NCBI RefSeq assembly: GCF_001297775.1
Contig: NZ_LIFX01000001.1
Coordinates: 62,001-126,000 of the forward strand
Length of the DNA stretch: 64,000 nt
Source of the DNA: Trabulsiella odontotermitis
GTDB lineage: Bacteria > Pseudomonadota > Gammaproteobacteria > Enterobacterales > Enterobacteriaceae
Direction: 5' to 3'
Of the stretch, positions 8,394 to 18,059 are shown one piece after another. Both the position numbers and the translations under genes were made by a program. The stretch's first letter is position 1; each line of letters opens with the position of its first letter. The notes under the pieces are model-generated. The model worked only from the letters and a program-made list of their open reading frames with translations. It made no database searches and was not told the DNA's origin.

Positions 8394-10475
8394 TCACTTC
8401 TTACTGGCTGCCTTTCGGCGTTTATCCAGATCTTTAATCAGCCTGTTCACCTTTTCATCGGCAAACATCGCTTCAAGTGTTGCGGACAGTTTGCGTCGCC
8501 AGTTGCGGTACTGATAGCTGGTGCCAGGAATGTTGACCGGCTCCGCCATGTCCAGCCAGTCTTCCGGCTGTAATCCCAGTAACGCGCTGTTGCTGTCGGC
8601 AATATAACGCTGCATGGCACGGTTGAGCGTGGACGTCATCGCCATCATCGACGCCTTATGCCCGGCGCGTTTCGGCAAACACCCGTACTTATGCAATGCA
8701 TCGAGCATCGCCTGCTTCGCCTTTCCGCGATCCAGATACAGACCGTTCAGGATCACCTCGTCAGGATAGAGGCCCAGCGTGTTGCCGAGCGTCAGATCAC
8801 CGCTTTCCCAGTAACCACGCAACGTCGGCAGATCATGCGTTGTCGCCACCGCCATTGACTGTTCCGGATAGGCTTTCGGCGCGCGGAAGCCCTTCTGATA
8901 GTCATTTTCGAAATAGAGTACTTTGTAGGAATAAACGCCGCTTTTGCGCAGCTTACCGACAATCTCCACCGGCACCGTGCCGAGATCTTCGCCGATCACC
9001 ATGCACTGGTGACGTTTACTCTCCAGCGCCAGAATTGACAGCAGATCGTCCACCGGATAGTGCACATAGGCGCCGAAATCCGCCGTCTCGCCGTAAGGGA
9101 TCCACCACAAGCGCAGCACCGACATCACATGATCGATACGCAGCGCGCCGCAGTTTTGCATGTTCGCCCGCAACAACTCGACAAACGGCTCATAGGCCCG
9201 CGCGACGATGACATGCGGATCCATCGGCGGCAGTCCCCAGTTTTGCCCCAGCGGGCCGAGGATATCTGGCGGCGCGCCCACTGATGCCTTCAGGCAGTAG
9301 AGTTCGCGGTCGCACCAGGTTTCCGCGCCACCTTCCGCCACACCGACGGCCAGATCGCGATACAGCCCGATGGGCATGTCGTGACGCTGACATTCAGCCC
9401 AGCAGGCGGCGAACTGCGTGTAAGCCAGCCACTGCAGCCAGAGATAAAAATCGATGTCGTTAGCATGCTGCTGGCAGAATATTTTCACCTGCGGATTGTT
9501 GATATCCCGCAGCGTTTCCGGCCACGCGGGCCAGCCCCAGCGCAACGGATCTTCTTTCGCCTGCTGTTCATGCAGGGCGTCGTACGCCGCCTGCCAGTAC
9601 AGGCTCTCCCCTTCACGCCCGACAAACAGGCGAAAATCCGCCATCTGTTCATCATCACGTGTGGAGAAATGCTCCCACGCCATGCGCAGCGCCGTCATTT
9701 TCAGCGTCGTCACGGCGGTGTAATCCACCCATTCCGACTCGCAGGCCGCTTTCCGCGCCTTTTGCGTCGCCGGACGTTTCCACCAGCTCTGCGCAGCTTT
9801 GCTGAGGTGGAAATCCTCGACGGCGTTCACGTCGATGTAAATCACGTTCAGCCAGCGGCGGGAAGAGGGGCTGTAAGGGCTGGCGCTTTCCGGGTTTGCC
9901 GGATAGAGCGCATGAATCGGATTGAGGCCGATAAACGACCCGCCCCGGCGGGCAATCTCCGGCAGCATCGCTTTCAGATCGCCGAAATCGCCAATGCCCC
10001 AGTTTTGCTCAGAACGCAGAGAGTAAAGCTGTACGCACGATCCCCACAGCTTTTTCCCTTCCTTCAGCGGCTGCGGTTCGTAGCAGCGCGCAGGGGCAAT
10101 AATGATGCGGCAGTGCCAGCGGTTGCTGTCCTGCAGCAGCGTCAGCGTGTGGTAACCTTCCGGCAGACGACCCGGCAGCGTCAGGGTTTTCCCGGCCACC
10201 GCCAGCCCCTGATGCTGCTTTCCGGATTCGGTGGTCAGCAGCCAGTCGAACTCCCCTTTCCCTTCAACAATCAACTCTGCTTTTTTGCCGAAGGTAAAGA
10301 CTTTCACGTTAGGTACAGGGGTGACCGCCACAACCGTGGCGGTGGTGTGATGCATCGCATCCAGCAGGCGCTGCTTGGTGTCAGCGCCGATAGACTGCGG
10401 TTTACCATGCGCATTGATATAGCTGGGGCTGATACCCGCCGCCAGCGCGGCTTTATCAAGGCGTTTACTCTCCAT
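8394..10475 (-). CDS. malQ: 4-alpha-glucanotransferase (amylomaltase)
   Basis: Cytoplasmic GH77 disproportionating enzyme that transfers maltosyl and longer dextrinyl units between maltodextrins, releasing glucose and making chains long enough for MalP. 693 residues (K-12 694). GH77 motifs are visible: GDLKAMLPEIARRGGSFIGLNPIHAL, LRIDHVMSVLRLWWIP with the catalytic aspartate, VIGEDLGTVP with the acid/base glutamate, and ATTHDLPTLRGYW. Second gene of malPQ, ten bases after malP, so expression depends on MalT. Confidence 0.97.
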   Translation of the reverse strand: MESKRLDKAALAAGISPSYINAHGKPQSIGADTKQRLLDAMHHTTATVVAVTPVPNVKVFTFGKKAELIVEGKGEFDWLLTTESGKQHQGLAVAGKTLTLPGRLPEGYHTLTLLQDSNRWHCRIIIAPARCYEPQPLKEGKKLWGSCVQLYSLRSEQNWGIGDFGDLKAMLPEIARRGGSFIGLNPIHALYPANPESASPYSPSSRRWLNVIYIDVNAVEDFHLSKAAQSWWKRPATQKARKAACESEWVDYTAVTTLKMTALRMAWEHFSTRDDEQMADFRLFVGREGESLYWQAAYDALHEQQAKEDPLRWGWPAWPETLRDINNPQVKIFCQQHANDIDFYLWLQWLAYTQFAACWAECQRHDMPIGLYRDLAVGVAEGGAETWCDRELYCLKASVGAPPDILGPLGQNWGLPPMDPHVIVARAYEPFVELLRANMQNCGALRIDHVMSVLRLWWIPYGETADFGAYVHYPVDDLLSILALESKRHQCMVIGEDLGTVPVEIVGKLRKSGVYSYKVLYFENDYQKGFRAPKAYPEQSMAVATTHDLPTLRGYWESGDLTLGNTLGLYPDEVILNGLYLDRGKAKQAMLDALHKYGCLPKRAGHKASMMAMTSTLNRAMQRYIADSNSALLGLQPEDWLDMAEPVNIPGTSYQYRNWRRKLSATLEAMFADEKVNRLIKDLDKRRKAASKK

Positions 10476-10485
10476 AGGCCTGTCC

Positions 10486-12876
10486 TTAGCGTTTTGCCTG
10501 CCAGATACGTTGCTGATAATCGCGGATCGAGCGGTCAGAGCTGAACATGCCGCAGCGTGCGGTGTTCAGGATCGCCGCGCGGGTCCAGGCTTCCTGGTCG
10601 CGGTAGAGTTCATCGACCTGGCGCTGCGCTTTCACATAAGCCTCAAAGTCCGCCAGCACCAGGTACGGGTCGTGGCCCTGTTTACCGAGGCTATGCAGCA
10701 TTTGATCAAACGCGTACTTGTCGCCGCCGCTGTATTTGCCGCTCTCCAGTTCTTTGAGCACGGCATCAAGCAGCTTGTCTTTCTTGCGCCATTTCAGTGG
10801 ATCGTACCCTTTGGCCTTCAGCGCTTTCACCTCTTCCACCGTGTGACCGAAGATAAAGATATTCTCCTCACCCACCACCTCGGCGATTTCGACGTTCGCG
10901 CCATCCAGCGTACCGACAGTCAGCGCACCATTCAGCGCCAGCTTCATGTTGCCGGTGCCGGAGGCCTCTTTGCCTGCGGTGGAGATCTGCTCGGAGACAT
11001 CCGCCGCCGGGATCAGCATTTCCGCGGCCGAGACGCAGTAATCCGGCAGGAACACCACTTTCAGCTTATCGCCCACCTGCGGATCGTTGTTGATCGCTTC
11101 CGCTACCTTGTTGATCGCAAAGATAATGTTCTTCGCCAGGTAGTAGCCCGGCGCGGCTTTCGCGCCAAACAGGAACACGCGCGGCACGCGGTCGGCTTTC
11201 GGGTTCTCGCGGATCTCTTTGTACAGCGCCAGAATGTGCAGCAAATTCAGGTGCTGGCGTTTGTATTCGTGCAGGCGTTTGATTTGAATATCAAAGATGG
11301 CCTGCGGGTTGATGTCGATGCCGGTACGCGCTTTCACAAATTCAGCGAGGCGCACTTTGTTGGCCTGCTTAATCTCGCGGTACTGCTTACGGAATTTCGC
11401 GTCGTCAGCGTGTTTTTCCAGCGCAATCAGCTTATCGAGATCGTTCGCCCACTCTTTTTTCAGCGTCTTATCCAGCAACGCCGCCAGCGCCGGGTTGCAC
11501 TGTTTGATCCAGCGGCGTGGGGTAATGCCGTTGGTGACGTTGTGGAATTTGTTCGGCCACAACTGGTGATATTCCGGGAATAGATCCTTCACCACCAGAT
11601 CAGAGTGCAGCGCCGCCACGCCGTTCACGGCAAAGCCGCTCACCACGCACATATTCGCCATCCGCACCTGTTTGTCGTGCACTACCGCCAGTTTCGCCCA
11701 TACTGCCTTATTACCCGGCCAGGTCTTCTCCACCAGCGTTTTAAAGCGGGCGTTGATCTCATTGATGATCTGCATATGGCGCGGCAGCAGCGCTTTCACC
11801 AGCTTCTCATCCCAGGTTTCCAGCGCTTCCGGCATCAGGGTGTGGTTGGTGTAGGCGAAGGTTTTACTGGTGATCGCCCAGGCGTCATCCCAGCTCATCT
11901 GATGTTCGTCGAGCAGAACGCGCAATAGTTCCGGAATCGCAATCGTCGGATGCGTGTCGTTCAGTTGAATGACTTCAAACTCCGCCAGTTGCGTCAGCTT
12001 GCGGCCCGCCAGGTGATGACGGCGCAGGATATCGGCCACCGAGCAGGCGCACTGGAAATACTGTTGCATCAGGCGCAGCTTTTTCCCGGCCTGATGGTTG
12101 TCGTTCGGATAGAGAACTTTGGTCAGTTTTTCCGCGTCGATCCCCTGCTTTTCGGCACGCAGGAAATCGCCATCGTTGAATTTCGTCAGGTTAAACGGAT
12201 GGGCATGCGTTGCCTGCCACAGGCGCAGCGGCTGCGCGACGCCATTGCGGTAACCCAGCACCGGCAGATCCCAGGCTTCGCCTACGAGGGTAAATTCCGG
12301 CTCCCAGCGCCCTTTAACCACTTTACCGCCGATGCCGACCTGCACATCAAGCTGCGCATTGTGGCGGAACCATGGGTAGCTGCCGCGATGCCAGTCGTCC
12401 GGCGCTTCCTGCTGCTGCCCGTCATCAAACGACTGGCGGAAAAGGCCATACTGATAGTTCAGGCCATAGCCTGTCGCCGACTGACCGACTGTCGCCATAG
12501 AATCCAGGAAACAGGCGGCAAGACGCCCCAGACCACCGTTACCCAGCGCCGGATCGGTCTCTTCTTCAAGCAGGTCACTCAGGTTGATGTCAAAGGCGCT
12601 CAGCTCGTCACTGACTTCCTGATACCAGCCGAGATTGAGCAGGTTGTTGCCCGTCAGACGACCGATGAGGAATTCCATGGAGATGTAGTTAACGTGGCGC
12701 TGCCCTTTTACCGGCTTCGCCACGGGATGCGCCGCCAGCATTTCTGCCAGGGCACCGCTCACGGCCTGCCACCACTGATGCTGCGTCATGTCGCTGGCGG
12801 CCTGTAAACCAAAATGCTGCCACTGACGCGTCAGTGCAGCCTGAAATTGCGTTTTATTGAACGAAGGCTGAGACAT
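10486..12876 (-). CDS. malP: Maltodextrin phosphorylase
   Basis: GT35 phosphorylase that releases glucose 1-phosphate from the non-reducing end of linear maltodextrins. 796 residues (K-12 797). The PLP lysine is in [16 protein letters not shown] near the C-terminus; the conserved [26 protein letters not shown] and IQLNDTHPT segments are all present. It lacks the N-terminal allosteric extension of animal enzymes. First gene of malPQ. The operon promoter with MalT boxes lies just upstream (12938-12983); beyond it, where K-12 has malT, this genome has the Hcp islet. A paralogue, glgP, is at 21778. Confidence 0.97.
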   Translation of the reverse strand: MSQPSFNKTQFQAALTRQWQHFGLQAASDMTQHQWWQAVSGALAEMLAAHPVAKPVKGQRHVNYISMEFLIGRLTGNNLLNLGWYQEVSDELSAFDINLSDLLEEETDPALGNGGLGRLAACFLDSMATVGQSATGYGLNYQYGLFRQSFDDGQQQEAPDDWHRGSYPWFRHNAQLDVQVGIGGKVVKGRWEPEFTLVGEAWDLPVLGYRNGVAQPLRLWQATHAHPFNLTKFNDGDFLRAEKQGIDAEKLTKVLYPNDNHQAGKKLRLMQQYFQCACSVADILRRHHLAGRKLTQLAEFEVIQLNDTHPTIAIPELLRVLLDEHQMSWDDAWAITSKTFAYTNHTLMPEALETWDEKLVKALLPRHMQIINEINARFKTLVEKTWPGNKAVWAKLAVVHDKQVRMANMCVVSGFAVNGVAALHSDLVVKDLFPEYHQLWPNKFHNVTNGITPRRWIKQCNPALAALLDKTLKKEWANDLDKLIALEKHADDAKFRKQYREIKQANKVRLAEFVKARTGIDINPQAIFDIQIKRLHEYKRQHLNLLHILALYKEIRENPKADRVPRVFLFGAKAAPGYYLAKNIIFAINKVAEAINNDPQVGDKLKVVFLPDYCVSAAEMLIPAADVSEQISTAGKEASGTGNMKLALNGALTVGTLDGANVEIAEVVGEENIFIFGHTVEEVKALKAKGYDPLKWRKKDKLLDAVLKELESGKYSGGDKYAFDQMLHSLGKQGHDPYLVLADFEAYVKAQRQVDELYRDQEAWTRAAILNTARCGMFSSDRSIRDYQQRIWQAKR

Positions 12877-12937
12877 AAATGAATCCGGGTCCTTGTAAGA
12901 TACATTAGCGTTAGTGTGCCTGGCCTACTCTGTAACG

Positions 12938-12983
12938 TCCTCATCCTGGCAGGGATTAGGCAGGGAGGAGTAGCAGGGATGAG
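12938..12983. promoter_or_regulatory. MalT boxes of the malPQ promoter
   Basis: Three matches to the MalT box GGGGA(T/G)GAGG: AGGATGAGGA on the minus strand at 12938-12947, and GGGAGGAG at 12963-12970 and GGGATGAG at 12976-12983 on the plus strand. They lie 62-107 bases upstream of malP, like the mixed-orientation boxes of K-12 malPp. They show that the malP activator region was kept when the neighbouring islet was gained. The rest of 12984-13184 holds the hcp upstream region, with no site I can name. Confidence 0.75.
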
Positions 12984-13184
12984 CAAAAAGTGTGATCGTA
13001 ACCACTATAAAGTTAGCCGCTGGCGTTGTCTCTGACCACGTATTGCTGCATTGATTCACATCCCACTGGCGTTATCGCGCGCGTCATACGAAACAAAATA
13101 TTGAAACGGAAAATAAACGGGAGCAAACTTAACTGTCTGTTTCAAATATATATATTTCACATGAATAAGTCATAAGGAAATAAC

Positions 13185-13664
13185 ATGGCACATTTATCAT
13201 GGATGACGCTAAAAGGCACATCCCAGGGACTTATTTCAGCAAATTGTGGCTCCCGGAATTCTATTGGTAATAAGTCGCAGACAAACCATTTTGACCAAAT
13301 AATGGTTTACGGGCTTAATCACCGAACAACCCGCGAGCAAAATGTTACGCATCATGAAGTACAAATCATTAAGCCTATTGATCGCTCATCTCCCTTACTT
13401 AACAAAGCGATAAACGACAACGAAGCCCTCGAATGCGAAATTGAACTTTATCGGGTAAACCCGATGGGGTTACAGGAGGCTTATTACAAAATAAAATTAT
13501 TCAAAGCTCATATATCTGACATTTCAACTATCGTCCCACACAATATTATTGAAAGTGGAAACGAAGCACAGGAACGCATTTCTTTAGTGTATGAATCAAT
13601 AAGCTGGGAACACTGCATGGCCAGTACCAGCGCCTACAGTTTGTGGGATGAGCGCGTCTTTTAA
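13185..13664 (+). CDS. hcp: Orphan Hcp-family type VI secretion protein
   Basis: 159-residue Hcp1-family protein. The N-terminus MAHLSWMTLKGTSQG, the SIGNKSQTNHFDQIMVYGLNH block, KPIDRSSPLLNKAI and the C-terminal EHCMASTSAYSLWDERVF correspond to the beta-barrel ring-forming Hcp fold of enterobacteria. Hcp hexamers stack into the T6SS inner tube and carry small effectors in their lumen. No other structural T6SS gene is in the window, so this is an orphan hcp that must work with a system encoded elsewhere, if one exists. Clear AAGGAA ribosome site. Followed by two AT-rich genes that look like its cargo and immunity. Base composition is visibly lower in GC than malP and malT. Confidence 0.85.
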   Translation: MAHLSWMTLKGTSQGLISANCGSRNSIGNKSQTNHFDQIMVYGLNHRTTREQNVTHHEVQIIKPIDRSSPLLNKAINDNEALECEIELYRVNPMGLQEAYYKIKLFKAHISDISTIVPHNIIESGNEAQERISLVYESISWEHCMASTSAYSLWDERVF

Positions 13665-13707
13665 TCAGCAAAATAATAAAATTCGTCATTTCATACAAGG
13701 GGGAAAT

Positions 13708-14526
13708 ATGTCCTTCCGCGACCCATCTTTTGACGTTAAAACATGGCATTCAATGAATCCATTACAACGTGATATGGTTTTCATGAATGGAAATTTTATT
13801 ACCCAAAGCCACGCCATTATGTTGCTCACATTCGAAGAGGCAGAACAAGTGGTAGACGATCTCCTCGGCGGAGTGGATAAGTTTTTTTCTTATAAAGCAG
13901 CACCGGGGAATATCAAAGACGGACTCGATGCCTTTCGCAATCTGTCAAAGCTCACGACATGGTACAACCCCGCACAGGAACTGATATTCAATTTTAAGGC
14001 GCTAAAAATCAGAGCGATTGAATACAAGGTCGGTGGAAAATCCTACATAAAAATCACCGGGCACGCTGGCCTCAGACGTATTCTTACCGGTACGCGTTAT
14101 GGCGCCAGCCATCCACAAATGCTGGAAATGGCCATTGGCCAACGCGGTATGTCCTACAGCATTATCAATGGCACAAAATATTGTATCTATTTTTCGCTTG
14201 CCTGGCGCGCCGTGGAACTGATCTTTAAATCAGATTACCACCTGGTGGATTTTCTGGTGGATATCACCATGGACACAGCGAAGATTCTGGTATCGAGCGT
14301 GGTAATTGGGATAGCAGGTGGTTTTCTCACGTTTATAAGCTCTCCTGTTATTGTGACAATATCAGTTATCGTATTTCTTGGTTTGATACTTAACGCCACC
14401 TTAAACATAATCGATGATAATTTTCACTTATCATCAACTTTAAAGATAAAAATAAAAGAATGTTATTTTTTACATGGGATTAATATAATCAATAACAATG
14501 CGTCATCATTACCATACTTATTCTAA
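13708..14526 (+). CDS. Putative Hcp-linked T6SS effector with membrane hairpin
   Basis: 272-residue protein that I do not recognise by name. The start at 13708 follows AAGGGGG at six bases; an upstream in-frame ATG at 13648 overlaps hcp and has no ribosome site. Residues 1-190 are soluble and mixed alpha/beta, with the striking block YIKITGHAGLRRILTGTRYG near 113-132. Residues about 192-234 form two adjacent hydrophobic segments with little between them (break at SSP, 211-213), then a charged tail. No signal peptide. The position directly after an orphan hcp and before a membrane protein fits an Hcp-delivered, membrane-inserting (pore-forming type) antibacterial effector. Similar modules occur, as far as I recall, as C-terminal domains of polymorphic toxins; this needs a search. 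Function is inferred, not shown. Confidence 0.5.
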   Translation: MSFRDPSFDVKTWHSMNPLQRDMVFMNGNFITQSHAIMLLTFEEAEQVVDDLLGGVDKFFSYKAAPGNIKDGLDAFRNLSKLTTWYNPAQELIFNFKALKIRAIEYKVGGKSYIKITGHAGLRRILTGTRYGASHPQMLEMAIGQRGMSYSIINGTKYCIYFSLAWRAVELIFKSDYHLVDFLVDITMDTAKILVSSVVIGIAGGFLTFISSPVIVTISVIVFLGLILNATLNIIDDNFHLSSTLKIKIKECYFLHGINIINNNASSLPYLF

Positions 14527-14542
14527 GCATAAGGAAAATACA

Positions 14543-14959
14543 TTGCGTAAACTACATGCCTTTGCCGCATTACTTATCCAAATTACAGTACTTTATCTTC
14601 TTCTGTTTGGATTCATTATGCGTGACTTCATTTCACTGTTGAGAATGGGTAATGTTATCTCTTATAGTAAAACTTGTATAATGATAAGCTCAATACCCTT
14701 ATTTCTTTATTGCTTATTCTTTACGTGTCTTTTTCTTTTTCAAAAAAATTTCTCCCAGCGCGGGCATAAATTTATGAATAATAATTACGTCCTCCTAATC
14801 ACGCTCGGCTCAATCCCCTTTGGGTTTATTGGGAATATTATCGTTCCTTTTATCCTGATGGCAAATTCCTACACCAACTGCCCTCAGGAGAATCTTAGTA
14901 AATATTACGTAAAAGATGTCGCAATGTGTGAAAAAATAAAGCGCAGCGACTTTTTTTGA
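14543..14959 (+). CDS. Putative immunity membrane protein
   Basis: 138-residue inner-membrane protein with three clear hydrophobic segments (about residues 5-26, 43-66 and 82-106) and a C-terminal hydrophilic tail with two cysteines (SYTNCPQENLSKYYVKDVAMCEKIK). The TTG start at 14543 was chosen because AAGGA lies seven bases upstream, just after the stop of the preceding gene; an ATG at 14498 would overlap it and lacks a ribosome site. It may belong to the DUF1240 group of uncharacterised enterobacterial membrane proteins, but this is from memory. Linked to a putative membrane-active effector, it is best explained as its immunity protein. Very AT-rich. Confidence 0.5.
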   Translation: MRKLHAFAALLIQITVLYLLLFGFIMRDFISLLRMGNVISYSKTCIMISSIPLFLYCLFFTCLFLFQKNFSQRGHKFMNNNYVLLITLGSIPFGFIGNIIVPFILMANSYTNCPQENLSKYYVKDVAMCEKIKRSDFF

Positions 14960-15185
14960 AACGCCATCGCGGAGATCCCATACGTATCGCTTGATCAACG
15001 AAAGGACGACACACATTTGTCAAAACCTCCCACTTCGGTAAGCACTTGCTACAAACGGTGTTGCGCCCGGCATGCGAATTTTAATGCCAAATGTAAATAA
15101 TCACACTTTTGAAATACGTCACGAAACCAGTCGCCACGCGCACTGGCACCGGTTTCTGTAACCTGTTTCAGTAATGTGTGGAATT
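14960..15185. other. Non-coding stretch between the islet and malT
   Basis: About 225 bases without a convincing gene before the malT promoter. No transposase fragment, integrase site or obvious direct repeat of the left flank of the islet was found by eye, and no clear terminator follows the islet. Its right part should be ancestral malT leader. Confidence 0.5.
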
Positions 15186-15201
15186 TGTGACAGAGTGCAA
15201 A
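15186..15201 (+). promoter_or_regulatory. CRP site of malT
   Basis: TGTGACAGAGTGCAAA has the same sequence pattern and placement as the cAMP-CRP site of K-12 malT. The downstream leader also resembles K-12, including a TATAGCTATTAATTACGAGG stretch and GTGAAGTG just before the start codon. Catabolite control of malT is therefore likely kept. Confidence 0.75.
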
Positions 15202-15323
15202 TTAAGATAATCCATTTCCCGACATAACTTGCAATATATTCTGTTATCGCCGACTTTATAGCTATTAATTACGAGGCGCAAAAAAAATCCTTTCCGTTTA
15301 TTGGCCACAGTGAAGTGCTAACT

Positions 15324-18029
15324 ATGTTGATTCCGTCTAAATTAAGTCGTCCGGTTCGTCTTGACCACACCGTGGTGCGGGAACGTTTACTGGCGAAGCT
15401 TTCCGGCGCGAACAATTATCGTCTTGCGCTGGTCACAAGTCCTGCTGGATATGGAAAAACAACGCTCGTTTCGCAGTGGGCGGCAGGGAAGAACGAACTG
15501 GGCTGGTATTCGCTTGATGAAGGTGATAACCAGCAGGAACGCTTTGCCAGCTATCTGATCGCGGCGCTGCAACAGGCCACTGGCGGGCATTGCCCGGCGA
15601 GCGAGATGATGGTGCAAAAGCGCCAGTACGCCAGCCTGACATCACTTTTCGCACAGCTGTTCATTGAACTCGCCGAGTGGGATCGGCCGCTTTATCTGGT
15701 GATTGATGATTATCATCTGATCACCAATCCGGTCATCCATGATGCGATGCGTTTTTTCCTGCGTCATCAGCCTGAAAACATGACGCTGGTCGTGCTGTCA
15801 CGCAATTTACCGCAGTTGGGTATCGCCAACCTGCGCGTGCGTGATCAGCTACTGGAAATTGGCAGCCAGCAACTCGCCTTTACCCATCAGGAAGCGAAGC
15901 AGTTTTTCGACTGCCGTCTGACCTCGCCCATCGAAGCCGCCGAAACCAGTCGCCTGTGCGATGACGTCGCCGGTTGGGCTACCGCGCTGCAACTGATCGC
16001 CCTCTCGGCGCGTCAGAGCAACAGCGCTGCGCAGCATTCTGCCCGTCGTCTGGCGGGTATTAACGCCATCCATCTGTCTGATTATCTGGTTGATGAAGTA
16101 CTGAATAACGTGGAAGCCGACACACGTAACTTCCTGTTAAAAAGCGCGGTATTGCGCTCGATGAACGATGCGCTGATCGTCCGCGTTACTGGCGTCGACA
16201 ACGGACAGATGCGGCTGGAAGAGATCGAGCGTCAGGGGCTGTTTTTACAGCGGATGGATGATTCCGGTGAATGGTTCAGCTATCACCCGCTGTTTGGCAG
16301 TTTCCTGCGTCAGCGTTGTCAGTGGGAACTGGCGGCAGAACTGCCCGAACTGCACCGCGCCGCCGCTGAAAGCTGGATGGCGCAGGGCTTCCCGACCGAA
16401 GCGATTCACCATGCGCTGGCCGCCGGTGATGCCCACATGCTGCGCGATATTCTGCTCAACCATGCGTGGGGGCTGTTTAACCATAGCGAACTGGCGTTGC
16501 TGGAAGAGTCACTCGCGGCGCTGCCGTGGGAAAGCCTGCTGGAAAACCCGCGTCTGGTGCTGTTGCAGGCCTGGTTGATGCAGAGCCAGCATCGTTACAG
16601 TGAGGTCAACAACCTGCTGGCGCGTGCCGAACAGGAGATGACCGTCGCGATGGATGTCACCCTGCACGGCGATTTCAACGCGCTGCGGGCGCAGGTCGCC
16701 ATCAACGACGGTGATCAGGAAGAGGCTGAGCGTCTGGCGATGGTAGCCCTTGATGAGCTGCCGCTCGCCAGCTACTACAGCCGCATTGTCGCGACGTCGG
16801 TGCATGGCGAAGTGCTGCACTGCAAAGGTGAGCTGAACAAATCGCTGGCGGTGATGCAGCAGACCGAACAGATGTCGCGCCGCTACGAAGTCTGGCATTA
16901 CGCGTTGTGGAGTCTGCTCCAGCAGAGCGAAATTCTGTTTGCTCAGGGCTTTTTGCAGGCGGCGTGGGAATCGCAGGAAAAAGCGTTCCAGTTGATCCGC
17001 GAACAGCACCTTGAACAGTTGCCGATGCACGAATTCCTGCTGCGCATCCGCTCTCAGTTACTGTGGGCCTGGGCGCGTCTTGATGAATCCGAAACGGCGG
17101 CCCGTAACGGGATGGACGTTCTGTCGACCTATCAGCCGCAGCAGCAGTTGCAGTGTCTGGCGCTGCTGGTGCAATGCTCTCTGGCGCGCGGCAACCTGGA
17201 CAACGCCCGCAACCACCTCAACCGCCTGGAAAACCTGCTCGGCAACGGTCAGTATCACAGCGACTGGGTGTCGAACGCCGACAAAGTGCGCGTAATTTAC
17301 TGGCAAATGACCGGCGATAAAAAATCCGCTACCCAGTGGCTGCGGCAGACACCGAAGCCGGAGTTTGCCAACAACCACTTCCTGCAAAGCCAGTGGCGTA
17401 ATATCGCCCGTGCGCAGATCCTGCTCGGTGACTACGATCCGGCGGAAATGGTGCTGGAAGAGCTGAACGAGAATGCCCGCGCGCTGCGTCTGATGAGCGA
17501 TCTGAACCGCAACCTGTTGTTGCTCAATCAGCTTTACTGGCAGGCGGGGCGTAAAGCGGAGGCACAGAATGCGCTGCTGGAAGCACTCGCGCTCGCCAAC
17601 CGCACCGGGTTTATCAGCCATTTCGTCATTGAAGGCGAAGCGATGGCGCAGCAGTTGCGCCAGTTGATTCAGCTCAACACGCTACCGGAGCTGGAACAAC
17701 ACCGCGCCCAGCGTATTCTGCGTGAGATAAACCAGCATCACCGGCACAAGTTCGCCCATTTTGATGAGAACTTCGTTGAACGCCTGCTAAATCACCCGGA
17801 AGTGCCGGAGCTCATCCGCACCAGCCCGCTGACGCAACGCGAATGGCAGGTGCTGGGGCTGATTTATTCCGGCTACAGCAACGAGCAGATTGCCGGTGAG
17901 CTTGATGTGGCGGCCACCACCATCAAAACGCACATCCGTAATCTGTATCAGAAACTGGGCGTCGCGCACCGTCAGGATGCCGTTCAGCACGCGCAGCAGC
18001 TGTTGAAAATGATGGGTTACGGGGTTTAA
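15324..18029 (+). CDS. malT: MalT, ATP- and maltotriose-dependent activator of the maltose regulon
   Basis: 901-residue STAND-class regulator, identical in length to K-12. It has a P-loop [10 protein letters not shown] at residues 39-48, Walker [10 protein letters not shown] near 125-133, a long helical-repeat sensor region, and a C-terminal LuxR-type HTH from about residue 832 ([25 protein letters not shown]...[13 protein letters not shown]). Bound to ATP and maltotriose it oligomerises and activates mal promoters such as malPQ. The start at 15324 gives the K-12 N-terminus [10 protein letters not shown]; the GTG at 15315 would add three residues. In K-12 malT is directly divergent from malP; here the two are 2.4 kb apart because of the islet. 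Confidence 0.97.
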   Translation: MLIPSKLSRPVRLDHTVVRERLLAKLSGANNYRLALVTSPAGYGKTTLVSQWAAGKNELGWYSLDEGDNQQERFASYLIAALQQATGGHCPASEMMVQKRQYASLTSLFAQLFIELAEWDRPLYLVIDDYHLITNPVIHDAMRFFLRHQPENMTLVVLSRNLPQLGIANLRVRDQLLEIGSQQLAFTHQEAKQFFDCRLTSPIEAAETSRLCDDVAGWATALQLIALSARQSNSAAQHSARRLAGINAIHLSDYLVDEVLNNVEADTRNFLLKSAVLRSMNDALIVRVTGVDNGQMRLEEIERQGLFLQRMDDSGEWFSYHPLFGSFLRQRCQWELAAELPELHRAAAESWMAQGFPTEAIHHALAAGDAHMLRDILLNHAWGLFNHSELALLEESLAALPWESLLENPRLVLLQAWLMQSQHRYSEVNNLLARAEQEMTVAMDVTLHGDFNALRAQVAINDGDQEEAERLAMVALDELPLASYYSRIVATSVHGEVLHCKGELNKSLAVMQQTEQMSRRYEVWHYALWSLLQQSEILFAQGFLQAAWESQEKAFQLIREQHLEQLPMHEFLLRIRSQLLWAWARLDESETAARNGMDVLSTYQPQQQLQCLALLVQCSLARGNLDNARNHLNRLENLLGNGQYHSDWVSNADKVRVIYWQMTGDKKSATQWLRQTPKPEFANNHFLQSQWRNIARAQILLGDYDPAEMVLEELNENARALRLMSDLNRNLLLLNQLYWQAGRKAEAQNALLEALALANRTGFISHFVIEGEAMAQQLRQLIQLNTLPELEQHRAQRILREINQHHRHKFAHFDENFVERLLNHPEVPELIRTSPLTQREWQVLGLIYSGYSNEQIAGELDVAATTIKTHIRNLYQKLGVAHRQDAVQHAQQLLKMMGYGV

Positions 18030-18051
18030 CCCTCTCCCGGGGGGGAGAGGG
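18030..18051. terminator. Inverted repeat between malT and glpR
   Basis: Arms CCCTCTCCC/GGGAGAGGG with a four-base G loop begin at the base after the malT stop and end nine bases before the convergent glpR stop. It probably forms the 3' end of both mRNAs. K-12 carries the rtc genes in this place. Confidence 0.65.
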
Positions 18052-18059
18052 CGAAGGCA

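Noticed and set aside
7339-8397. Long open frame on the minus strand across gntT
   Set aside because: Antisense to a clear 438-residue permease; composition is His/Arg/Gln-rich as expected of a shadow frame, and no family is recognisable.
9381-11583. Two long plus-strand open frames opposite malQ and malP
   Set aside because: Shadows of two well-conserved genes; no ribosome sites, no recognisable domains.
13648-13707. Twenty-residue N-terminal extension of the putative effector
   Set aside because: Overlaps hcp and has no ribosome site, while the ATG at 13708 follows AAGGGGG at ideal distance.
13185-14959. Prophage or insertion-sequence origin of the islet
   Set aside because: No integrase, transposase, phage structural gene or terminal repeat could be found.
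14810-15016. Minus-strand frame of 68 codons across the end of the islet
   Set aside because: Mostly antisense to the immunity candidate; no ribosome site or recognised domain.
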